The notes under the pieces: model-generated
Database searches by the model: none
What the model saw: the letters and a program-made list of their open reading frames with translations, nothing else
Told to the model about the DNA's origin: nothing
Source of the DNA: Actinomortierella ambigua
Lineage: Eukaryota; Mortierellomycota; Mortierellomycetes; Mortierellales; Mortierellaceae
Reading direction: 5' to 3'
Length of the DNA stretch: 41,954 nucleotides
Assembly (NCBI GenBank): GCA_016098155.1
Contig: JAAAJB010000307.1
Location: 1 to 41,954 of the forward strand
Made by a program: the position numbers and the translations under genes
In this document: positions 32,901-41,954 of the stretch, one piece after another
How positions within the stretch are numbered: position 1 is the first letter of the stretch
Layout: every line of letters starts with the position of its first letter

Positions 32901-35900
32901 ACGCATTCCAATACGGCGATGGCGCCGTTGTTGATGCCTCAGCCCCAGCACCCGGCCGCGGCCCATGGTGGATCAGGACAAATGGATCCTTTGCTTTTGC
33001 AGCAAAGTCAACAACAATCAATGTTTGGTCTGCAACAACAACCGCAACAACAACAAGGTTACTTCCCGCCCTTGTATCACCCGGTCCAAGCGCCGTTCAT
33101 GGCAGGCGACCATTATGATGCGCGCTCGTTCTACTCGGGTGACGACAACCGATCCGAGTATGACCCGTACATGCGGGAACCCGAGGGCTTTACACCGTTC
33201 GAGAACGAGTCTGTCTACGGAGGGTCGGAAATCTATCGGCCCGGCACCCGGATCTTTGGTGAGGCTGAGAAGCGTGGTATGCTCCAGTTTGGCGCGACCG
33301 AAGGCGCGATGGGTGCAGGCAATGGCGGTGACGGCGATGATGGCGACCCCACGAAGGCGGGAGGCGATGGCAAGGGTGGCAAAGACGACGACGACGATGC
33401 GGACGACGAGAAGCCACCCACGACGGCTGCACGTCGCAACTGGGTCATCCTGACCTGGGCCTTGACATGGTGGATCCCTTCCGTGTTTCTGTCCAAGTGT
33501 GGCAAGATGGTCCGACCGGACATTCGGATGGCCTGGCGTGAGAAGGTGGCCCTGTGTACCTTGATTCTCTTCCTGTCCTTGATCATGATCTTTTACATGG
33601 CCATCCTGGGCGAGCTCATCTGCCCACACCAGTATGTCTTCAGCTATGGCGAGTTGTCCAATTATGGTGCCGATTCGCAAACTTGGTATACCACGATCCG
33701 TGGTGAGGTCTTTGACCTCGGCGCGTTCATCCCCTCCCACAACCCGACCATCGTCCAACGAACCCAGTTTAAGCAATACGCCGGCGCCGAGGCCACCGCC
33801 ATCTTCCCCGTCCAGCCCAGTGCGCTGTGCGATGGCCTTGGCGGCTACGGATCGGCGTCCATCAATCCGTTGGTCCAGCTGCCGGACAGCGGCGTCAAGG
33901 ATCCCAACAGCGACTACCACGATTTCCGTGCGTTCCGCAACGACTCGCGACCCGACTGGTACTACGAGAAGATGGTCTTTATGCGCCAGTACCGTGTCGG
34001 CTTTATGGCCTATACCCCGACGGAGATTCGGGACAAAGCCAACCTCGGTAATGGCGGTAGTAAGCGCTGGGCGATCATCGACGGCAACCTCTACGACATG
34101 ACGGCGTATATCCAACAGGGCAGCAAGGGAGTGATCATTGCGAAAACCGGCGAGACGGCGCCCTCGGGCATTGAGGCTTCATTCATGGAAGAATCTGTGG
34201 TATCGTTGTTCAAGAATAGCCCGGGCCAGGACGTCTCGGAGCAGTTCCGAGCGCTGCCGTTGGATGATAGCAAGAAGACGGCAATGTCGATCTGTCTCCG
34301 AAACCTGTTCTTTGTCGGCCGTGTTGATGTGCGATCATCGGCGAAGTGCCAGTTTGCCAACTATATGCTCTTGATTCCGTCGATCCTCATCGTCTGCACC
34401 ATCGCCTTCAAGTTCTTGGCCGCCCTGCAATTGGGTTCGAAGCGTGAGCCCGAGGAACACGACAAGTTTGTCATCCTGCAGGTGCCCTGTTACACGGAGG
34501 GCGAGGAATCGTTGCGCAAGACCCTCGACTCGTTGGCCACCCTTCGGTACGATGATAAGCGCAAGCTGCTTTTTGTCATTGCAGACGGTATGATTATCGG
34601 TTCCGGCAACGATCGTCCGACCCCGCGTATTGTCCTTGATATCCTTGGCGTCGATCCCAACGTCGACCCCGAACCCCTGAGCTTCCTGTCGCTTGGTGAT
34701 GGCCTGAAGCAGCACAACATGGGCAAGATCTACTCTGGTCTTTACGAACACAGCGGTCACGTGGTGCCCTACATTGTCGTGGTCAAGGTCGGTACACCGG
34801 TCGAGCGTCAGCGTCCCGGAAACCGTGGCAAGCGTGATTCGCAAATGATCTTGATGCGGTTCCTGAACAAGGTGCACTTCAATTCTCCAATGACGCCGCT
34901 GGAGCTCGAGATGTACCACCAGATCAAGAACGTCATTGGTGTCAACCCAAGCTTCTACGAATACGTGCTCATGGTCGACTCGGATACGGAGGTCTTGCCA
35001 GACTCGCTCAACCGCATGGTGTCTGTCTTCTTGCACGATACCAAGGTCATGGGTCTCTGTGGTGAAACGCAGATCGAAAACGAACGTGACTCGTGGGTGA
35101 CCATGATGCAAGTCTACGAGTACTTCATTTCCCATCATCTTGCCAAGGCTTTTGAGTCGCTCTTTGGTTCTGTCACCTGTTTGCCTGGTTGTTTCTGTAT
35201 GTACCGTATTCGAACACCGACCAAGTCGGTGCCGCTGCTGATCTCCAACAACATCATTGAAGACTACTCCGAAAACAGGGTCGACACGCTGCACAAGAAG
35301 AACCTGCTCCACTTGGGTGAGGATCGTTACCTGACGACGCTGATGTTGAAGCACTTCCCGAACTTCAAGATGACATTCACACCCGATGCTCAGTGCCGGA
35401 CCAACGTGCCCGACCAATGGTCTGTTCTGCTGTCGCAGCGTCGCCGCTGGATCAACTCGACCGTCCACAACCTGATGGAGCTCATCTTCCTGCCCCAACT
35501 GTGCGGTTTCTGCTGTTTCTCGATGCGTTTCATTGTCATGATCGATCTCTTTGCCACGCTCATCATGCCTGTCACCGTCATTTACATCGGTTATCTGCTC
35601 TACACCGTCATCGTCAAACACCAGACCATCCCCACTTTGGCCCTGATCCTGATGGCGGCCGTCTACGGTCTGCAAGCCATCATCTTCATCCTGCGTCGCA
35701 AGTGGGAACACATTGGTTGGATGATTGTCTACATTCTCGCCATCCCCGTCTTCTCGTTCTACCTGCCCATCTACTCGTTCTGGCACTTTGACGACTTTTC
35801 CTGGGGTAACACGCGTGTCGTCGTCGGTGACAAGGGTCGCAAGATCGCCGTCGCTGCCGATGAAAGTCAAAAGTTTGATCCCAAAACCATCCCACAGCGC

Positions 35901-36689
35901 AAGTGGAGTGACTATGAACAAGAGTTGTGGGAGGTCCAAACCGCCGGCTCCATGGAGTCCAAGGCCACAGCAGCCGCTGCAGCCGTGGCACGGTATGCTG
36001 CGGGTGGTGGTGCAGGCGGTGCGTTGGGCATGCCACGACCCGGTGGTGGTGGATCTGTGTACGGCGGAGGCAACGGCTCGCGGACTGGTTCAGTGTATGG
36101 TGGCGATGGTCTGTATGCACACAGCCGACCCCAATCGCCCGCGATGGGCCTGCATGCGCCGATCCCCATGACCTCCATGCATCTTCAGCAGCAGGTAGCC
36201 GCCTCACCGCTCCACCACCCTCACCAACTGCATCAGCTCCAGCACATGTCGCCCTCGCCTTCGTTGGGCTTCCAGACCTTGCCTCTTGGCATGGGCTCCC
36301 CGCAGATGCTGCATGCCATCCCCACAGGAGTGGCGGCCTCGCCGGGCATGGTCGCGTCCACGGCTGTCTTCCCGGCGGGCGCGTCGCCCATGATCAACAC
36401 CATTGGCAGCTTCCCGCCAGGCAGTGTTGTCCCTGTAACGTCAGCTGCCATGATGGGCACCCCCCAGATGGCGCCGATGACCATGCGGCCGTACACACCC
36501 CCGACGATGGTCGGTCAGGCCGCTGTCGGTAACAACCCACGCGCGTCGTGGACTGGCTCGGTCGCTGTCCCTGGTGGTGCTGGTGCACCTGTGAGTGCCG
36601 CTGGTGGTGGTCTTGCCCCAGCTGGTGGTGCGACTGCTGGCTCGAGACTGTCGTACCAGGCGCAGCAGCAACCTCAGAACCGGTTCTAA
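29974..36689 (+). CDS. Chitin synthase with myosin motor domain (class V/VII type)
   Basis: Three exons, 29974-30296, 30598-32020 and 32139-36689. Phases 2 and 0 match, giving about 2098 residues. The myosin-motor-like domain is at about 1-750, with P-loop GQSGSGKT (109-116, Gln where myosins usually have Glu), switch I NDNASRFGRF, and switch II DLFGFQ. A Gln/Met-rich, acidic linker follows. The first membrane spans then flank a cytochrome b5-like heme-site region (GEVFDLGAFIPSHNP, about 1100). The GT2 chitin synthase core has MVDSDTEV (D1529/D1531), EDRYL (1643) and QRRRWINS (Q1682), followed by spans. The C terminus is a long Gly/Ala/Met/Pro-rich tail with SVYGG repeats, ending QQQPQNRF. 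I see no DEK-C domain, which such enzymes usually end with. The second intron carries a long A-run. Role: polarised, actin-linked chitin deposition. Confidence 0.95.
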
Positions 36690-36738
36690 AAAATGAATGA
36701 AGAGGGGTAGGGGGATTCCCCCTTCCTTCCTCCGCCGC

Positions 36739-36821
36739 GCACACACACACCCACACACACACATACATACACATGCACATGCACACAAGCACACACATAC
36801 TCACACACACACACACGCTCA
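36739..36821. repeat. (CA)n microsatellite in 3' UTR
   Basis: Interrupted CA dinucleotide repeat, about 80 nt, 50 nt after the stop of the motor chitin synthase and before its AATAAA. Confidence 0.85.
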
Positions 36822-36867
36822 AGCAACAAAGCACAGCACACTCACTGTATCTAGTTTTCGACCACAT

Positions 36868-36873
36868 AATAAA
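36868..36873 (+). terminator. Polyadenylation signal AATAAA
   Basis: AATAAA followed by a T-run, about 180 nt after the motor chitin synthase stop. Confidence 0.55.
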
Positions 36874-36949
36874 CATTTTTTCCCCTCAAAACAATACACG
36901 CTTATTATTTCTTTTCCGAAATGATCAAGGCTGAAAGATAAAAGAACAT

Positions 36950-37822
36950 CATATATTTATTTACTAGTGGTGCAGCCCACCACTCCGCCGCAGTGACAAT
37001 GCCTATCATCGCTGCCGTGTCATGCTCTTCCGCATCGTCGTCGGTCGTATCCATGACCATGTTGGAGTTGCGAGTGCAAATGGCAGGTCAAAGAAGACGC
37101 CTCGAACTACATTGTTCGTGCACGCTTAGCGGGGCAGGTGCGTCAGCACCCATGTTGCAAGTCGAAAGCACCTTCGGAGAGAACATGGTCCTCCCAACAG
37201 ATTACATTTTCCCCTTGTCTTCTCGCATGTTATCGGCATGGCTTTTTAGAAGAAGAGAGATGCGAAGACCGCATGCCTTGAGTGGAAACCTATCTCTAGG
37301 ACACAGCATCGAGTGTGACATGGGGCTTGGTTGATGAGAATAGGAAGCATTTTACCTCGAGAGCGAGGAAACCCACCTCATGTCTAATGGGGGCATATCA
37401 CTCGACCAGGCATCCCGAGAAGGTCTCCGATGGTCTGCTACAACGATCTTTCTCTAACAGACAGCAATGCTAAGCAAGCTATTATACGAGCAGCGAGCTG
37501 AGGGCGTCAGTTTGCGACAGAATTCTAGGCTAACTGGGGTATGTACGGTATGTACCATCCACCAGTGGTTGATGGCGAGCTCTGGGTGAAAATTCTCAGC
37601 ACCCGTGACTGGGCTCAGACCACATGCACCTCTCCCATTACGCGACATGATCACCTGCTGCACCCACCTTTTCACCACCACTTGCACTCTTCGCATTGCC
37701 ACCAAGTCATTGAACCAGCAAGTAAGCTTTCATTCTTTTCGCTTAGAGATTCATAGTTTCCATGACAGTGGCCACTACCTTTGTCCGCGGTCCGACAAAT
37801 ATGTTAGATGGGCAACGTATGA
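36950..37822. other. Intergenic, no gene seen
   Basis: Random-looking frames of up to 113 codons, none with coding character. It marks the change from the dense core to the accessory end of the window. Confidence 0.5.
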
Positions 37823-38027
37823 CCATTCCAGTGCAATTTACGGCAGCATGACCTAGTCAAGCCATGGAGCATGCATGCTATTGCTGTACTGTTCGTCATC
37901 CTACTGCTAGGGAAAGGTGTTACCATCATTCCTAAGCTAGCCATGCGCCCTTCCTTTCCTTGGCACTTGACCCAGCCTTGGAACAGGTCGCTCGGTTGCT
38001 CTTCAACATGAGCAAGGGATGCTATCG
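37823..38027. repeat. Direct repeat, copy 1
   Basis: About 205 nt starting CCATTCCAGTGCAATTTACG and ending GGGATGCTATCG. It is repeated almost unchanged 287 nt downstream. Differences are scattered substitutions and small indels (for example GTGTTACCATCATTCC versus GTGGTACCCCATCACTCC). The copies are separated by 82 nt of unique sequence. It contains no frame conserved between copies that I can defend as protein. Confidence 0.9.
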
Positions 38028-38109
38028 TCACACTTTGGAAACGCTGCGACAGCGAATTCTGCCTATGTCGTTGGTCTGGCAAACAAGAGGACAGATGGTA
38101 GCTCAAAGG

Positions 38110-38316
38110 CCATTCCAGTGCAATTTACGGCAGCATGACCTAGTCAAGCCATGGAGCATGCGTGCTATTGCTGCACTGTTCGTCATCCTACTGCTAGGGA
38201 AAGGTGGTACCCCATCACTCCCTGGCTAGCCGTTCGCTCTTCCTTTCCTTGGCACTTGACCCAACCTTGGAATAGGTCGCTCGGTTGCTCTTCAACATGA
38301 GCAAGGGATGCTATCG
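38110..38316. repeat. Direct repeat, copy 2
   Basis: Second copy, about 207 nt, ending 85 nt before the ATG of the PD-(D/E)XK gene. It therefore probably supplies that gene's promoter or 5' UTR, while copy 1 lies further upstream as a duplicate of the same block. Similarity seems to continue a few bases past CTATCG into CACTTT. Confidence 0.9.
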
Positions 38317-38401
38317 CACTTTTTCAGCTTTTGAATTTTGTGCTATTTGCGTTTGTAAGCGTTTGTTGTAATGCTTATATCTTGCTTTCGCATTTGCTCG
38401 T

Positions 38402-40607
38402 ATGGCTGTTGCGGCAGATAATATGACTGACGAAGCAGTCTCACGGTACTTGCATGCCACATCGTCGAAAGAGGGCGCTGGTGCAATCGACTTTTTCATT
38501 TCAGAAAATGCCACGTCTCGAGATCGTGGCTCAATGTCAGCGGCTTGGCTTCGAGGAGTGGATCGCCTCGTAAATATGAATCTCAAGCGAAAACTGAGGG
38601 CTGAGTGGAAAGCGACTACGAAAGCCCGCAAGGAGTTCTGGGACCGACTAGATGAGCAAGAGCGAGATGAGGTAAAAGAACAGTATATGTTAATGGTCAA
38701 AAGACAAGCACACCCATGGATTTGCTTATCAATAGATGACGCTTGCGTTGCTACAGATGTATTGCAAAAAACTGGAAGTGAATGTTGTAGAAGACAAGCT
38801 TTATGTTGCAGAGCAGCACTCGAGCCGTATTCGACGAGGTGATTTGTCGATTTTGTCCTCCACACTCGTATCATCGTATTGACTGGATTGACCTGCTAAT
38901 GTCTTTTTTCTTCCACCCTCTTCTTTTCTTTTTTTCTTTTTGAACAACAGGAAAAGCTGTACAGCGTGATGGAGGGGTCCCAGTAGATGCAACAGACCAA
39001 GATCTGGGCGTTACAGCACACCAAGTCGCAAGCACTTCGTCAGACAATAAAAGGCCACAAGCAGATGACTTGATAGAGAGCTGTCAACAGCAGGACCATC
39101 CACAGCAGAAAAAGAAGCGCCAGCAGCACCATCAGCAGTATCCCCAGGATAGCGAGACCCAGCAGCACCGACTATTCTTCGACCCGGCCACTGCTATTCA
39201 ATCTCAGCTTGAAATCGATTACATCGGCATTGGAATACCCTTCAAGAGACTTCAGGACAAAGCCGCTGCTGTCGTTAACGATGACCAAAAGATGCTGACA
39301 TTAGAGCTACTTCCCTTCTTTTTGTAAGTCTTGCCTGCGATTGTGCACACTGCAATTTTAACATCAACGACGTGCACACTAACTGTCTTGTTCTTCGATA
39401 TGTAAATAGGGCAGCCAACCATATTTGGGATATGTCTTACCAACTGCCTGGCATGTCGGATGAAGACCATGATGCTCTACATGATGCGCTTCATGTTCCT
39501 GTTGTTCGTCTGTCAGACCAATTGGTGTTATTCTGTCGAAGCTTGGTGGAAGATATGAAGTCCAAGGGTTATATCCGGTCACGCAATACGACGTCTCGGG
39601 ATCAGAATTCATTGCTCATGTTACTTCAGCAGGCGTAAGTGATGTACCATGCCATATGAGCAAGCCTTGTCGACATATGGCTGCTTTAATCACGAATACA
39701 CTAATATCATTCTAATATTGTGGAACGTAGGAGCCAAAAGCTTCCCAGGAAATTCCTGCCATTCAAGCACTTAAGGAACGAAGACTCGCACGCCCATTCT
39801 GTCCTTGACTGTTTGCTCACGTTTGTGTTTCCATCTTACCACCAACGATATGAGCTACATTGGGCCAATCGGCCATCGAATGGATCTAGCGAACGCAGGG
39901 ACGGGGATGCATACAAACCCGATGCTACATTGGTTAAAGATGGCTTCGAGCTTGGCTTTGTGGAGGTGAAACCGCCAAGGGAGGAATGTCGCGAGCGGGC
40001 GTATCTGGAGGATGTGTGGGCGCTCTCTGGATTTGCCAAGGATAGTATTGACCTGCATCTGAGGCACTCTAGGATCCTCACGACTGCTCCTTGTTTGCTC
40101 GTTTTCGGTGAGTAAAAGGCCCTTCAACCAAGTCTCGGGAGCATGGTGAAAAAAAAAGGGTGCTAACGCCTCTTTCTCTACTTGGCAATTAACCGGGCCA
40201 TAGGCTTTCAAATGACGCTATACCAGCTCTCATTCCGAAACGGCATCTATCTTTGGCAAGATGTGCACACCTCGTATCTGCCGAAGGATCGATACGACAG
40301 CAGCAACATGGCGGAATGCGTAGAGCTGCTCAAAACATTCAAGGTACAAACTGCCCATCACAATTCATTCTGACTGTTACATCTGGTCTTTAGGATGTGC
40401 CTGTGAATAACAGGTAGGATATTCTTCGAATTTTCATCCTAGGCCATCGTGGATGAAGCTGAAACTGGGCGCTACATCCAAACACCAACCAAGCGCGTGG
40501 AGGATGATGAGGAGCTTCCCGCTCAGTTTCGCCCGCGGGGCACGAATATCACACCCTCAAAACGACCTTTCTTCGGTCATGCCAGGCGCCCATCCAGCAG
40601 CACGTAA
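38402..40607 (+). CDS. PD-(D/E)XK nuclease-like protein, seven exons
   Basis: Exons 38402-38671, 38757-38838, 38951-39323, 39410-39634, 39731-40107, 40204-40343 and 40443-40607. Every junction is GT-AG and the phases (0,1,2,2,1,0) all match, giving 543 residues with no stop. The N terminus (1-120) is charged and helical (FWDRLDEQERDE). A Gln/His-rich linker follows, with a KKKR patch. Residues 325-490 look like a PD-(D/E)XK core: helix Glu (E334), PD (380-381) in YKPDATLVKDG, then E395-V-K397 in GFVEVKPP, followed by a helical stretch (FAKDSIDLHLRH) and a strand pair (GFQMTLYQLSFRNGIYLWQ). This order fits nuclease-fold proteins. Cleavage is inferred, not shown. It resembles fungal lineage-specific hypothetical proteins, but I cannot name a family. 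Two ~205-bp direct repeats lie just upstream. Confidence 0.8.
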
Positions 40608-41469
40608 TGCGCACGCTAGAACAACAGTCAGAGCCTATTGCGCGGCTCCGGAAGATAGCATTGTAGCTGTTTGCGACCTCAAATAGGGGCGGGGACCTTT
40701 TCGTTGAACAACCTGCTCACAGAAAACCCTAACGAAGTGCATCCCTCACTATCAACATCTACTTTGCAATATACATGTGTCAAAATGGATTGCATTAAGG
40801 TGGAGAAAGTATCCCTTATATAGAGAAGTGTGGAGAACAAAGTTGTTTGGTTAGGCAGGGGCCACAGAGCAAGGAAGGTTCTGCCTGCACTCCTGTGTAA
40901 CGATACTGTGCCCATGCTCCTTCTCATGCTCCTTCTCATTCTGTGGTTCGGCCTTCCTCTCACTCTCATTCTACTGCTCGACTTCTCTCTCATTCACCTG
41001 CAACACTCATTCCTCGAGGGGAGGTCGGTTGATTGATTGTCCCGCGCTCGGTTAGGTCAAATAGAAAATTAGGGAGTGCAGTAGGCCGAGGCGAGGGAGG
41101 GGTACACATTCATCTTTCTCGGCCTACAGACATGGTAGAGAGATGCCGCGAGCTTCACCGAGCGCGCCTCAGCAAGGAGCATGCTCTGGAGCCCAGAGGG
41201 AGGCCGGCTAGCGATAGACGGGCGAGTGGGAGGCCAAGAGAGACTTTTGCCACTGACCAGCTGATGCATGAATGGCGCCAGGGCCTTCCCCCTTGCTATC
41301 ATGCTATGGTTTCACGCCTGATACTTTTCACTGATTGATGTTCGCACTTTTCGCTTTTCGTCCCTGACGATTTTCGCCTTTTTCTGTGGGCCTCTCTCTT
41401 TTTTTTTTCTCTCTTTTTCTCTCTCTTTCCTCTCTCTTCACAGACCTTTACCTGTTCCCGCTTTCCACC
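40608..41469. other. Intergenic, no gene seen
   Basis: Weak frames only, one with a Leu-rich run caused by CTCCTTCTCATGCT-type repeats (about 40,912-40,985). The last 80 nt (41,391-41,445) are CT-rich and probably lead into the gene starting at 41,470. Confidence 0.5.
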
Positions 41470-41954
41470 ATGCCCACACACACACACAACACTCCTTTAC
41501 AGTATTCGGCTACAGAACTTATTCTGCTAGCCCTCCTTTACCTTCTCTTCGACCTCTTCAGAACCCTCGCCCGCGCCCTCCTCATTGCAGGAGTGCTGGC
41601 CCTCACCTTCACCTTCTCCGCTGTTGCCACGGCATGGCCCGTGGTTGTCCTGTTTTTCCAGTTTCTCTTGGCGCAGACCATAGGACTGGTTCGCAGGCTT
41701 CCGGCCGCTGTACGCCTGGCATACAGCTGTGCACGCTGGGCGACGTTGGTAGTCGCAAGTGTCGTGCGAGTCCTTTTGGGCATCGCCATCGGCCTGGCTG
41801 CCAACCTCCTCGTCGGCGTCGCACACCTCTCCCTTGCAGTCGCACGTACGATCTGGCCTCTGTTAGTCCGCGTCGTTCAAGTCCTGCTTGTTTCCACCCA
41901 CGACTTGGCCGTCTGGCTCCTACCACTCCTGAGCAGTGCCCTCCGGCGCACTCT
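41470..41954 (+). CDS. Multi-span membrane protein, 5' part (runs off window)
   Basis: A frame opening at ATG 41470 (context CCACCATG) stays open for 161 codons to the end of the window. It is very hydrophobic: stretches such as LILLALLYLLFDLF, LLIAGVLALTFTFSAVA, VVVLFFQFLLAQ, VVRVLLGIAIGLAANLLVGV and VLLVSTHDLAVWLLPLL alternate with Arg-bearing turns. That suggests five or more amphipathic or membrane helices. C-ending codons match the strong genes of the window. The minus-strand frames over the same bases are shadows of it. No signal or known motif is seen, the family is not recognised and the end is missing. Confidence 0.65.
   Translation, partial: MPTHTHNTPLQYSATELILLALLYLLFDLFRTLARALLIAGVLALTFTFSAVATAWPVVVLFFQFLLAQTIGLVRRLPAAVRLAYSCARWATLVVASVVRVLLGIAIGLAANLLVGVAHLSLAVARTIWPLLVRVVQVLLVSTHDLAVWLLPLLSSALRRT

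Noticed and set aside
33018..34115. 365-codon minus-strand frame
   Set aside because: Shadow of the motor chitin synthase linker and cytochrome b5 region; the plus strand has clear domain matches.
34335..35939. 534-codon open frame on the minus strand
   Set aside because: Antisense to the chitin synthase catalytic domain. It is His/Asp/Val-rich, the typical shadow of C-ending codons, with no motif.
1..41954. CRISPR arrays, rRNA genes, bacterial operons
   Set aside because: No regularly spaced repeats with unique spacers, no rRNA-like sequence, and all clear genes have spliceosomal introns.

Overview
This window is nuclear DNA of a filamentous fungus. The genes carry GT-AG introns, their start regions are preceded by CT-rich leaders, and two different chitin synthases are present, one with an N-terminal myosin motor. 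A FAM72 protein, a GT47 exostosin-like glycosyltransferase and an N-terminally membrane-anchored USP fit an early-diverging lineage. Mucoromycota, probably Mortierellomycotina, is my best guess, but I cannot prove it without a search.

Layout. 1-8.5 kb is gene-poor. It holds a purine-rich minisatellite, a poorly resolved minus-strand gene (about 1.5-2.2 kb), an unrecognised plus-strand gene (4.3-5.1 kb), and a disturbed stretch (6.5-8.5 kb) where minus-strand coding fragments surround a solo piggyBac-type Cys-rich domain and short tandem repeats. 8.6-11.8 kb holds a convergent pair: a three-exon GT47 type II membrane protein (+) and a two-exon FAM72 protein (-). 11.8-16.9 kb is mostly microsatellite-rich non-coding DNA with a small membrane or secreted ORF.

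16.9-36.7 kb is the dense core: a chitin synthase (+), an ATP-dependent DNA ligase with a probable mitochondrial presequence (-), a membrane-anchored ubiquitin-specific protease sharing a 192-bp bidirectional promoter with the ligase (+), a 3.3-kb low-complexity intergenic region, and a myosin-motor chitin synthase of about 2098 residues (+). 36.9-40.6 kb is accessory in character: two direct repeats of about 205 bp lie just upstream of an intact seven-exon gene with a PD-(D/E)XK nuclease motif. A multi-membrane-span gene starts at 41,470 and runs off the window.

How the genes fit together. The two chitin synthases serve cell-wall chitin synthesis: one is a conventional integral membrane GT2 enzyme, the other is a GT2 enzyme tethered to an actin-motor-like domain. 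The GT47 protein is probably a Golgi glycosyltransferase. The ligase and the USP may both act at or in mitochondria, which would give their shared promoter a meaning. The PD-(D/E)XK gene with its repeats, together with the solo piggyBac domain, is the best candidate for something undescribed. All exon joins below were worked out by hand from splice sites and reading-frame phase, without transcript data.
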